From assembly GCA_024681495.1 (NCBI GenBank), contig JAILAS010000081.1:1-16506 (forward strand): DNA of 16,506 nucleotides, given 5' to 3'. Below the pieces are notes generated by a model. It ran no database searches. It had not been told where the DNA came from and saw only the letters and a list, made by a program, of their open reading frames with translations. This DNA comes from Eubacterium sp. (GTDB taxonomy: Bacteria; Bacillota; Clostridia; Lachnospirales; Lachnospiraceae). Below are positions 1 to 6,878 of the stretch, piece by piece (the first letter of the stretch is position 1; each line of letters opens with the position of its first letter). Position numbers and translations under genes: made by a program.

Positions 1-674
1 GGCGTGGCCGCGATTTTCTCCACCATGACCGCGTAACCCGCGCCGTTCACGATGGCCTCCACCTTTATGCCCTTCGCGCAGTACGGGCACTCGCCAATCT
101 TATAGGTGGCGTATCCCGGGAGGTCGTCGGGGTCGAAGACCTTGAATACGCGAAGTCCGTCGACCATATCCATGGTGGAGAAAATCGCGGCCACGCCCAC
201 GTTCATGCCGCCGTAATACTCGATGCACTCGGCGATGCGGCTTATGGTCTCGCCGGTGGTAAGGATGCCCGCGAGAATCAGGCAGTTCTTACCGCCCACG
301 CCCATCCTGTCCGTGCTCCTGAACATGAACTGGTGCAGGCTGTTCTCGTCCGGCGTGATAACGTAAATCGTCGCGTGCGTGTTGCTCACCAGGAACTGCC
401 CTGTCTCGAGCTCCTGCGCAATGAAGCCACCGAGCATCTGCGTGTTGTCCAGGCAGACGATGGTGTCCACGGTGGTCACATTGTTTACCATCTTATCCTT
501 AATTATGGCCGCCACGTTCTTCGCCTCATTTACCCTTATCTTAAGGCGGGTGGCATCGACATAGTAATTGACGTGAGAATTCCCGGTGGCGAAATGCCCC
601 TGGGCAGCGTTGATGGTGACGGTCCTGTCACCGCGCGAATAGAATTTAGTAGTGCGTTTCTCCAGTCCTGACAT
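1..674 (-). CDS. Orotate phosphoribosyltransferase-like protein (3' end beyond window)
   Basis: A reading frame open to the left edge gives 224 residues starting MSGLEKRTTKFY. The ATG at 674 follows a strong GGGGAGG ribosome binding site. Residues 26-40 (GHFATGNSHVNYYVD) resemble the N-terminal region of orotate phosphoribosyltransferases. Residues 131-143 (CLILAGILTTGET) line up with the PRPP-binding signature of the type I PRTase fold. The two acidic residues that normally follow the four hydrophobic ones are Ala135-Gly136 here, so catalysis is doubtful. A Cys pair (CPYC, 196-199) near the end could bind metal. From memory, OPRT-like proteins of this shape, ending in a CPxC segment and a short conserved tail, occur in Lachnospiraceae, so only a few residues are probably missing. 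It could be a real OPRT variant, another PRTase, or a nucleotide-sensing protein. The fold is fairly certain, the reaction is not. Confidence 0.72.
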   Translation of the reverse strand, partial: MSGLEKRTTKFYSRGDRTVTINAAQGHFATGNSHVNYYVDATRLKIRVNEAKNVAAIIKDKMVNNVTTVDTIVCLDNTQMLGGFIAQELETGQFLVSNTHATIYVITPDENSLHQFMFRSTDRMGVGGKNCLILAGILTTGETISRIAECIEYYGGMNVGVAAIFSTMDMVDGLRVFKVFDPDDLPGYATYKIGECPYCAKGIKVEAIVNGAGYAVMVEKIAAT

Positions 675-716
675 AAAAACCTCCCCAAATAGATCCTATA
701 TGCCTGATACCTGTTC

Positions 717-744
717 ATTCTAACATACTTTGACAATTTTGTAA
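717..744 (-). promoter_or_regulatory. Predicted sigma-A promoter of the OPRT-like gene
   Basis: On the minus strand TTACAA (744-739) is followed after 16 bp by TAGAAT (722-717). This would start transcription about 35 nt before the ATG at 674. It is a pattern match only. Confidence 0.45.
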
Positions 745-805
745 CGATAATAGATGTCATTAGTGGTTTTCATCAAAAATAAAAACAAAATCTTAAAATA
801 TTCAT

Positions 806-835
806 ATTCCAAAACGTTATAAGCTGTGCTATACT
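806..835 (+). promoter_or_regulatory. Predicted promoter of the LysR-type regulator
   Basis: TATACT at 830-835, preceded closely by TGTGC, is a good -10 element. The -35 is weak (around ATTCCA at 806-811). A-rich sequence at 775-800 could act as an UP element. The position fits a short leader for the ATG at 866. Confidence 0.4.
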
Positions 836-865
836 TTATCCGCAGTCTTGCACTTAGGGGGAATT

Positions 866-1768
866 ATGTACGACATTCGTTTAAAGCAAATTGAATGCTT
901 TCTTAACATCTCAGAAACTCTCAGCTTTACCGCCACCGCCAGGGACCTGAACATATCTCAGCCACTGGCCAGCAAGTGGATAAAGTCTTTGGAAAACGAG
1001 CTCGAAACCGAACTCTTCCTCAGGGAGAAGACCGGCCTTTCGCTGACCGACGAGGGGCGCTACCTCTACACGAAGTGGAAGGAGCCCTACGCCGCCCTCT
1101 CCTCCGAGATTTCCAACATGCACAACCTGAACAGCCACCCGGCCCACGCCCTTAAAATAGGCGTGTTCGACCGCTACGCGGACGACCCTTACATAAGGGA
1201 GCTCATACGGTCCTTCGCGGAGTCGAATCCCGACTACGCGATAGAGACCGTGACCGTCGAGGACTCCGACGTCCTGCCCCGCCTGTCATCGGGGGAGCTG
1301 CCGGTCTGCTTCCACGGCGCCTCCTTTCATGAGGACGATGACGACGTAGGAGCATGCCCCGTCAGAAACGTTGAGTTCTACATTGCCGTGAGCCGCTCCA
1401 ACCGCCTGGCATCACGCGATACCCTCACCGTCGAAGACCTCGCCAACCAGCGGTTTTTCGCCATTGCCGGAGGCGACAGCCCGGCCAGCTCCCGGCGCAT
1501 CATGGAGCAGTGCCGGAAGGCAGGAATTGCTCCCCGAAACATGCAGGAGGTGGCGACCATGTCGTCGCTGGCCCTCTCCATCATCTACCAGAACGGCGTA
1601 ACCATCACCAGCGCCGAGATTGCCAACGGATACGAGGGGCAGATCAGGCTCTATCCCCTGGCCGGCACGACCAGGGAGGAGGCGCTCGCCCTTTTCTGGA
1701 ATAAGAGCGCGCCCGTCGAGGAAGCAATCCGGTTCGCCGAATACGTCCACGCCATGGGTCAAAGCTAG
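866..1768 (+). CDS. LysR-family transcriptional regulator
   Basis: A 300-residue protein of the usual LysR length. Residues 1-65 form the winged helix-turn-helix (LKQIECFLNISETLSFTATA, then DLNISQPLASKWIKSLE and LFLRE). The rest looks like the periplasmic-binding-protein-like effector domain, beginning near HALKIGVFDRYADDPYIREL. The frame can be extended to a TTG at 848, but the ATG at 866 sits behind a good TAGGGGG ribosome binding site and gives the standard N-terminus. The gene is divergent from the OPRT-like gene (191 bp between starts) and directly upstream of gdhA in the same direction. LysR regulators often control the divergent neighbour, and GltC-type members control glutamate metabolism, so both neighbours are candidate targets. 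The effector cannot be told from sequence. Confidence 0.9.
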   Translation: MYDIRLKQIECFLNISETLSFTATARDLNISQPLASKWIKSLENELETELFLREKTGLSLTDEGRYLYTKWKEPYAALSSEISNMHNLNSHPAHALKIGVFDRYADDPYIRELIRSFAESNPDYAIETVTVEDSDVLPRLSSGELPVCFHGASFHEDDDDVGACPVRNVEFYIAVSRSNRLASRDTLTVEDLANQRFFAIAGGDSPASSRRIMEQCRKAGIAPRNMQEVATMSSLALSIIYQNGVTITSAEIANGYEGQIRLYPLAGTTREEALALFWNKSAPVEEAIRFAEYVHAMGQS

Positions 1769-1798
1769 ATTTTCTCAGTATTTGAGCCCAAAATCACC

Positions 1799-1848
1799 TT
1801 AAAAAAAATCTATTTTTTTTTCGCGATATTAAAAAAAATCTATTTTTT
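1799..1848. repeat. Two identical 20-bp AT repeats, 30-bp period, upstream of gdhA
   Basis: TTAAAAAAAATCTATTTTTT occurs at 1799-1818 and again at 1829-1848. The copies are separated by 10 bp that include the palindrome TCGCGA (1821-1826). Each copy is itself a near inverted repeat (A8-TCTA-T6 to T8). The 30-bp period is close to three helical turns, which would put both copies on one DNA face. They lie between the lysR stop and the gdhA promoter, so they may be regulator sites, an UP element, or a weak AT-only terminator for lysR. Confidence 0.7.
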
Positions 1849-1849
1849 G

Positions 1850-1861
1850 CGCTTTAAAGCG
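1850..1861. promoter_or_regulatory. 12-bp perfect palindrome abutting the gdhA -35 box
   Basis: CGCTTTAAAGCG is a perfect palindrome that ends one base before the TTGACA at 1862. Its position is typical of an operator or activator site. The cognate protein is unknown. The adjacent LysR regulator is a candidate, but this site does not match the usual T-N11-A form closely. Confidence 0.5.
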
Positions 1862-1890
1862 TTGACACGTTAAAAACATGGGAGTAAAAT
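1862..1890 (+). promoter_or_regulatory. Strong sigma-A promoter of gdhA
   Basis: TTGACA (1862-1867), a 17-bp spacer, then TAAAAT (1885-1890) is close to consensus. Transcription would begin near 1897 and give a leader of about 36 nt. The leader carries AAGGAGAT just before the ATG at 1933. Confidence 0.85.
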
Positions 1891-1932
1891 ACTTTTCGAT
1901 ACACACACTTTAGCTTTATCAAGGAGATAAAA

Positions 1933-3267
1933 ATGGGTTACGTAGAAGAAGTATTCGAAAAGGTTAAACAGAAAAATGCATCCGAGCCTGAGTTCCTTCA
2001 GGCTGTGGAAGAGGTCCTTGAGACCATCCGCCCCGTCGTAGAGAAGAACGAGGAGCTGTATCGCAGAGAGGCACTGCTGGAGAGACTGGTAGAGCCCGAG
2101 CGTCAGATCAAGTTCCGTGTACCCTGGGTAGATGATAAGGGACAGACACAGGTAAACACCGGTTACAGAATCCAGTTCAACAGCGCTATCGGACCTTACA
2201 AGGGAGGCCTTCGCTTCCATCCCTCAGTTTATGTGGGAATCATCAAGTTCCTCGGCTTTGAGCAGATTTTCAAGAACTCCCTCACCGGCCTTCCCATCGG
2301 CGGTGGTAAGGGTGGTTCCGACTTCGACCCCAAGGGCAAGTCTGACAGAGAGGTTATGGCGTTCTGCCAGAGCTTCATGACCGAGCTTTGCAAGTACATC
2401 GGCCAGGACGAGGACGTTCCCGCCGGCGACATCGGCGTAGGCGGACGCGAGATTGGATATCTCTTCGGCCAGTACAAGAGAATTAAGACCTCCTACGAGG
2501 GAGTACTCACCGGAAAGGGACTTACCTACGGCGGATCTCTCGCACGTACCGAGGCAACAGGTTACGGAGTACTCTTCCTCACCGAGGAGCTCCTCAAGTG
2601 CAACGGCAATGACATCAAGGGCAAGACCGTAGCAGTTTCCGGATCCGGTAACGTAGCTATCTACGCTATCCAGAAGGCACAGCAGCTCGGCGCCAAGCCC
2701 GTTACCTGCTCCGACTCCACCGGCTGGATCTACGATCCCGAGGGAATCGACGTTGCCCTTCTTAAGGAAGTAAAGGAAGTTAAGAGAGCTCGCCTCACCG
2801 AGTACGCAGCAGCCAGAAAGAGCGCTGAGTACCACGAGGGCAAGGGCGTATGGAGCATCAAGTGCGACGTGGCACTCCCCTGCGCTACCCAGAACGAGCT
2901 TCTCATCGACGACGCAAAGGCACTCGTTGCCAATGGCGTAATCGCAGTTGTTGAGGGCGCTAACATGCCCACCAGCCTCGACGCCACCAAGTACCTCCAG
3001 GACAACGGAGTTCTCTTCGTTCCCGGAAAGGCTTCCAACGCAGGCGGCGTTGCTACCAGCGCACTCGAGATGACTCAGAACTCCGAGCGCCTCAGCTGGT
3101 CCTTCGAGGAGGTAGAGTCCAAGCTTCAGAACATCATGGTTAACATCTACCACAACATCGACGACGCAGCTAAGCGTTACGACATGGAAGGCAACTACGT
3201 GGCAGGCGCTAACATCGCCGGCTTCGAGAAGGTTGCAGACGCAATGCTCGCACAGGGCATCGTCTAA
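1933..3267 (+). CDS. gdhA: NADP-specific glutamate dehydrogenase
   Basis: A 444-residue cytoplasmic enzyme that reductively aminates 2-oxoglutarate to glutamate, assimilating ammonia; it has the hexameric family's normal length. The substrate domain contains NSAIGPYKGGLRFH (83-96) and the glycine-rich PIGGGKGGSDFDPKG segment with catalytic Lys126. The Rossmann domain has SGSGNVA (236-242), and CSDSTG (259-264) follows the second strand in the way seen in NADP-type enzymes. An AAGGAGAT ribosome binding site fixes the start. The gene stands alone between its own strong promoter and terminator. Codon choice is more uniform than in its neighbours, consistent with high expression. The upstream LysR regulator and the repeats in between suggest dedicated control. 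Identity is secure; cofactor preference rests on sequence type. Confidence 0.97.
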   Translation: MGYVEEVFEKVKQKNASEPEFLQAVEEVLETIRPVVEKNEELYRREALLERLVEPERQIKFRVPWVDDKGQTQVNTGYRIQFNSAIGPYKGGLRFHPSVYVGIIKFLGFEQIFKNSLTGLPIGGGKGGSDFDPKGKSDREVMAFCQSFMTELCKYIGQDEDVPAGDIGVGGREIGYLFGQYKRIKTSYEGVLTGKGLTYGGSLARTEATGYGVLFLTEELLKCNGNDIKGKTVAVSGSGNVAIYAIQKAQQLGAKPVTCSDSTGWIYDPEGIDVALLKEVKEVKRARLTEYAAARKSAEYHEGKGVWSIKCDVALPCATQNELLIDDAKALVANGVIAVVEGANMPTSLDATKYLQDNGVLFVPGKASNAGGVATSALEMTQNSERLSWSFEEVESKLQNIMVNIYHNIDDAAKRYDMEGNYVAGANIAGFEKVADAMLAQGIV

Positions 3268-3278
3268 ACCCGGTTCAG

Positions 3279-3347
3279 TATTAACTTGACCTTTCAATAA
3301 CTTCAAAACTCGTTTGCCGATAAAGGTTTTTGACCGACAGGTTAATA
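3279..3347 (+). other. Nested stem-loop structure in the gdhA 3' UTR
   Basis: Three nested arms can pair in the RNA. The outer stem has 10 bp, one of them G-U (3279-3288 with 3338-3347). The middle stem ACCTTT/AAAGGT has 6 bp (3289-3294 with 3322-3327). The inner CAAA/TTTG has 4 bp (3304-3307 with 3313-3316). The whole lies just before the gdhA terminator. It may be a stabilising 3' UTR, the body of a small RNA, or chance. Confidence 0.45.
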
Positions 3348-3351
3348 TACG

Positions 3352-3390
3352 AAGACGCATCTTCATCGAATTGAAGATGCGTCTTTTTTT
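3352..3390 (+). terminator. Rho-independent terminator of gdhA
   Basis: A perfect 14-bp stem (3352-3365 with 3372-3385), a 6-nt loop and a run of seven T (3384-3390). The opposite strand lacks a comparable T tract, so it acts mainly on rightward transcription. Confidence 0.95.
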
Positions 3391-3411
3391 AGCGTTTATG
3401 ATATTGAAGGT

Positions 3412-3438
3412 GGCGCCCGGCGCTCCCCGCCGGCCGCC
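3412..3438 (-). terminator. GC-rich inverted repeat after nadE, possible terminator
   Basis: GGCGCCCGGCG (3412-3422) faces CGCCGGCCGCC (3428-3438) with one mismatch and a 5-nt loop, 8 bp beyond the nadE stop. No T tract follows at once on the minus strand, so it may be a weak terminator or an mRNA-end stabiliser for the leftward run. Confidence 0.45.
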
Positions 3439-3446
3439 AATCCGGC
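3433..3446. repeat. 14-bp repeat, copy 1 (after nadE)
   Basis: GCCGCCAATCCGGC at the end of nadE is identical to 11684-11697 after uraA. An 11-bp core recurs at 10463-10473 inside the glycosyltransferase gene, and a one-mismatch version lies at 10129-10139. Confidence 0.6.
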
Positions 3447-5464
3447 TAGAGCTCTTCTATCTCCTTAAGCCAGATGTTCGCTGATGCGTCCGAGGGCATC
3501 CTCCAGTCGCCCCTGGGCGAAAGCGCCACGGAGCCGACCTTGGGGCCGTCCGGGAGGCAGGACCTCTTAAACTGTTGGGCGAAGAACCTCCTGTAGAAGG
3601 TCTTGAGCCACTTCAGCACGGTCTCCTCGTCGTACGTCTTCCCGAAGGCGATAAGGGCGAGCCTGTATATCTTCGAGGGCCTCGACCCAAACCTCATCAT
3701 GTGATAGAGGAAGAAATCGTGGAGCTCATAGGGGCCGACCAGATCCTCGGTCTTCTGGGAAATCTGCCCGTCGGTGGGCGGCAGAAGCTCGGGGCTGACG
3801 GGTGTGTCGAGTATGTCGAGGAGGACGGTGCGGAGGTTTTCTGCCGTGGCGGCGTCGCCGGTTGACATAACACCAGCGTTGCCCGGCGCGCCGTTGGTTG
3901 ACATAACACCAGCAGCGCCATCCCCCTTCGCCCCGCCGTTCTCCGGGAATTTATCCACATTGTCGGCGAAGTATTTAACCAGGTGGCGCACCAAGGTCTT
4001 AGGCACAGAGGAATTCACGCCGTACATGGACATGTGGTCGCCGTTGTAGGTGGCCCAGCCGAGGGCCAGCTCGGAGAGGTCGCCCGTACCTATGACGAGC
4101 CCGCCGGTCTTATTCGCCAGGTCCATGAGGATCTGCGTCCTCTCGCGGGCCTGGGAGTTCTCGTATGTGACGTCGTGAACCGACTCGTCGTGACCGATGT
4201 CGCTGAAGTGCTGACGCACCGCGGGCGCTATGGACACCTCCATGAGAGTGGCGCCGAGGCTCTTAACCAGCAGGCAGGCGTTGTCGTAGGTCCTGTCCGT
4301 GGTGCCGAAGCCCGGCATGGTCACAGCCGTGATTCCGCTGCGCGGCAGGCCGCACATATCGAATGCGCGGACGGTGATAAGGAGAGCCAAAGTGGAGTCG
4401 AGTCCTCCCGAGATGCCCACCACCGCGCTCTTCGCGTGCGTGTGGACCAACCTCTTCTTAAGGCCCGCGGCCTGAATCGTCATTATCTCCTCGCAGCGCT
4501 GGGTCCTCTCGGCCTCGTTCGAGGGCACGAAGGGCGCCGGGTCGACGAACCTGGTGATGCCGGTCTCCGTCTCCTGGAGGGTGAACTGCCCTCCGGCGAC
4601 CGCGCTCTCGAGCGTCCCGAACGTGGAGATTCTCCGGCGTTCCGCCAATATCTTCTTGAGGTCGATCTCGCTCACGACCATTCCGTTCTCGAAGCGACGG
4701 CTCTCGGCGAGGCAGACGCCGTTTTCGGCTATGATGTTGTGCGCGCCGTATACCACGTCCTGCGTAGACTCGCCGTCTCCCGCGTCCGCATACACGTAGC
4801 CGCAGACCAGGCGCCCGGACTGGCCGGTGACCAGGTCACGCCTGTAGGAAGCCTTTCCCGTCACCTCGTCAGACGCCGACAGGTTAACAATAAGCGTGGC
4901 GCCGCTCATCGCCGCACGGATGCTCGGAGGCGCCGGGGACCACAGGTCCTCGCAGATTTCCACGCCGATTACAAGCTCGGGCATGAACGAGCAGGTGAAA
5001 AGCTGGGACATGGCCATATTGCAACCCAGGTCGTCAATGCCAAACTCCCTCTCCCGGGTTATCTCGCCCGAACAGAAGTACCTGGCCTCGTAGAACTCGG
5101 AGTAGTTGGGGATTTCCACCTTGGGGACCAGCCCCAGGATCTTCCCGCCGGATACGGCCGCGGCGCAGTTGAAGAGCTTGCCGCGCACTGCGACGGGCAG
5201 GCCCACGAAGAATATGACGTCCAGGCCCTCGGTCCTTTGCGCCAGGCTGAGCAGGGCGCCCTTCGCGCCGTCAATCAGGCTGTCCTGAAGGAAGAGGTCG
5301 CCGCATGTGTATCCCGTGATGCACAGCTCGGGGAAGACCACGACCTTCGCACCGGCGCCGACCGCCTCCATGAGCGAGTCGTAGATGGCGTCCTCGTTGT
5401 GGCCGACATCGGCCACAATTATATTCGGCGTAACCGCCGCAACCTTTATAAATCCGTCTTTCAT
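3446..5464 (-). CDS. nadE: Glutamine-dependent NAD+ synthetase
   Basis: A 672-residue two-domain enzyme. The N-terminal nitrilase-type domain (about 5-290) releases ammonia from glutamine; its probable triad is Glu46 (FPELCITGY), Lys115 (VPKVEIPNYSEFYE) and Cys171 (GVEICEDLW). The C-terminal synthetase domain amidates nicotinate adenine dinucleotide using ATP and has the pyrophosphate loop GISGGLDS (350-357) and IGTGDLSELALGW. Residues about 509-541 are a Gly/Ala-rich insert holding AGVMST twice with a 12-residue period. It falls in a surface-type loop before the conserved ILDTPVSPELLP, so activity is probably kept. AAGGAGGG overlapping the hslO stop precedes the ATG, only 14 bp downstream of hslO, which implies translational coupling. 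It is the last gene of the leftward run. The function is secure. Confidence 0.97.
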   Translation of the reverse strand: MKDGFIKVAAVTPNIIVADVGHNEDAIYDSLMEAVGAGAKVVVFPELCITGYTCGDLFLQDSLIDGAKGALLSLAQRTEGLDVIFFVGLPVAVRGKLFNCAAAVSGGKILGLVPKVEIPNYSEFYEARYFCSGEITREREFGIDDLGCNMAMSQLFTCSFMPELVIGVEICEDLWSPAPPSIRAAMSGATLIVNLSASDEVTGKASYRRDLVTGQSGRLVCGYVYADAGDGESTQDVVYGAHNIIAENGVCLAESRRFENGMVVSEIDLKKILAERRRISTFGTLESAVAGGQFTLQETETGITRFVDPAPFVPSNEAERTQRCEEIMTIQAAGLKKRLVHTHAKSAVVGISGGLDSTLALLITVRAFDMCGLPRSGITAVTMPGFGTTDRTYDNACLLVKSLGATLMEVSIAPAVRQHFSDIGHDESVHDVTYENSQARERTQILMDLANKTGGLVIGTGDLSELALGWATYNGDHMSMYGVNSSVPKTLVRHLVKYFADNVDKFPENGGAKGDGAAGVMSTNGAPGNAGVMSTGDAATAENLRTVLLDILDTPVSPELLPPTDGQISQKTEDLVGPYELHDFFLYHMMRFGSRPSKIYRLALIAFGKTYDEETVLKWLKTFYRRFFAQQFKRSCLPDGPKVGSVALSPRGDWRMPSDASANIWLKEIEEL
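3860..3913. repeat. In-frame 18-bp direct repeat within nadE
   Basis: GGTTGACATAACACCAGC occurs at 3860-3877 and 3896-3913, a 36-bp period. On the coding strand it encodes AGVMST at residues 518-523 and 530-535 of NadE. It marks a recent-looking tandem expansion of coding sequence. Confidence 0.9.
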
Positions 5465-5478
5465 GGGCTTAACCCTCC

Positions 5479-6342
5479 TTAAAGCATCCCCTTCAAATCA
5501 TCGACGCTAAACTCGTACTTCTTTCCGCAGAAATGGCACTTAACCTCGATGGGCTCGCCGTCGTCCACCATCTCCTTAATGTCGGACTTGGGCAGGGCGC
5601 AGATTCCCTTGTAGAAACGCTCCCTGTTGCAGTCGCAGAGGAACTGAGTCTGCACGGTGTCGTTAATCTCTATGTCGAATCCTTTCAGCACCTCATCGAG
5701 GAGCTGCTCGGGGGAAAGGCCCTCCTCCAGAAGGACCGTCACCGAAGCTATGTTCTTTATGTTTTCCTCCAGGGCCGATATCGTCTCCTCGGAGGCGAAG
5801 GGCATGAGCTGCACGATGAATCCGCCCGAACGGCGCACGGTGTTCTCCTTATTCATGAGGACTCCGAGACCGACCGCCGAGGGCACCTGCTCGCTCGAGG
5901 CGAAGTAATAGGTAAAGTCGTCGCCGATCTCGCCCGTCTGGAGCGCCACCTGGCTCACGTAGGGCTCCTTGAGGCCGAGGTCCTTTATGACCTGCATAAA
6001 TCCGCGTCCGACCACGCCGCCCACGTCGAGCTTGTGATCAGCCCTGGCGGGTACCATCGCCTGGGGGACATCCACCGTTCCCTTGACGTTTCCCCTGGCG
6101 TCGGCCGTGACTGTGAGCGCCCCCGCGGGTCCGTCTCCGGACACCTTCACGGTGAGCAGATCGTTCTCGCCCTTCATCATTACGCCCATCATGGCGCTGC
6201 CGGTCATAAGCCTGCCGAGCGCGGCCGTAACCACGGGGCTGGTGTCGTGCGTGCTCCTGGCCTTCTCGGCCATGTCTTTTGTGGTAGCGGCGAAGGCCCT
6301 TATCTGGCCCCCTGCCGCGGTTGCTCTAACTATGTAATCCAT
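5479..6342 (-). CDS. hslO: Hsp33 redox-regulated chaperonin
   Basis: A 287-residue cytoplasmic holdase that is activated by oxidation and protects unfolding proteins under oxidative stress. The N-terminal chaperone domain includes RLMTGSAMMGVMMKGEN (44-60) and GGFIVQLMP. The C-terminal zinc switch has Cys236 and Cys238 (CDCNRERF) and Cys269 and Cys272 (CHFCGKKY), the family's C-X-C-X30-C-X-X-C pattern, so the redox switch is intact. TAGGAGT precedes the ATG. It lies 34 bp after the small membrane protein gene and 14 bp before nadE. Sharing a transcript with NAD synthesis fits a redox theme, but that link is inferred. Confidence 0.96.
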   Translation of the reverse strand: MDYIVRATAAGGQIRAFAATTKDMAEKARSTHDTSPVVTAALGRLMTGSAMMGVMMKGENDLLTVKVSGDGPAGALTVTADARGNVKGTVDVPQAMVPARADHKLDVGGVVGRGFMQVIKDLGLKEPYVSQVALQTGEIGDDFTYYFASSEQVPSAVGLGVLMNKENTVRRSGGFIVQLMPFASEETISALEENIKNIASVTVLLEEGLSPEQLLDEVLKGFDIEINDTVQTQFLCDCNRERFYKGICALPKSDIKEMVDDGEPIEVKCHFCGKKYEFSVDDLKGML

Positions 6343-6376
6343 TGTTTACTCCTAAATTAATATGGCGGGCAGGCGC

Positions 6377-6877
6377 TCAGTTAATCAATATGCCGAGGAG
6401 CCCGTACGATACGAACGACATGATGACAGTCGCGAGCGCCACTCCGAGAAGCTCCGCCACGATGGCCTTCTTAAAGTCGATATCGAGCAGGGCTGCAATG
6501 AGCGAGCCCGTCCACGCGCCGGTTCCCGGGAGCGGTATTCCCACGAAGAGAAGCAGCCCCAGGAATTCGGCATTTTCAATTTTGTCGCTACGCGCCGCGG
6601 CCCTGTCCTCCAGCCAGTATGCGAACTTGCAGAGCACCGGGATCTTCTTCATGACCTTCAGGACCTTCTTTATCAAAAGGAGGATGAAGGGAATCGGGAG
6701 GATGTTGCCTATCACGCAGATGGGAATGGCCGTCAGGAGCGGCACCTGAAGAAGCGACGCCGCCAGAAGGCCTCCCCTGCACTCGAGGATAGGCATGAGC
6801 GATATGATAAACACCACCGCCTCGCGGGAGATGCTGTCCCCGAAAAACTCGGTAAACCAAACAACCAGACTGTCCAT
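6377..6877 (-). CDS. Small multidrug-export-family membrane protein
   Basis: A 166-residue integral membrane protein resembling the 'putative small multi-drug export protein' family (Pfam Sm_multidrug_ex). Hydrophobic segments lie at about 20-40, 46-70, 105-130 and 140-164. Characteristic pieces are PILECRGG (29-36), IGNILPIPFIL (56-66) and VGIPLPGTGAWTGS (112-125). The frame extends to 6943 inside hisC, but the ATG at 6877 has GGAGG nine bases upstream, lies 1 bp after the hisC stop and gives a normal N-terminus. Despite the family name, transport activity and substrate are poorly established. It is probably coupled to hisC translation. Confidence 0.82.
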   Translation of the reverse strand: MDSLVVWFTEFFGDSISREAVVFIISLMPILECRGGLLAASLLQVPLLTAIPICVIGNILPIPFILLLIKKVLKVMKKIPVLCKFAYWLEDRAAARSDKIENAEFLGLLLFVGIPLPGTGAWTGSLIAALLDIDFKKAIVAELLGVALATVIMSFVSYGLLGILIN

Positions 6878-6878
6878 C

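Noticed and set aside
848..865. TTG start extending the LysR protein by six residues
   Set aside because: The ATG at 866 has a clear ribosome binding site and gives the family's usual N-terminus.
2224..3366. 380-codon open frame on the minus strand opposite gdhA
   Set aside because: It mirrors gdhA codons, has no ribosome binding site or recognisable domain, and overlaps the terminator.
3983..5482. 499-codon open frame on the plus strand opposite nadE
   Set aside because: Low-complexity antisense of a clear enzyme gene, with an Arg/His/Gly-rich translation typical of GC-rich shadow frames.
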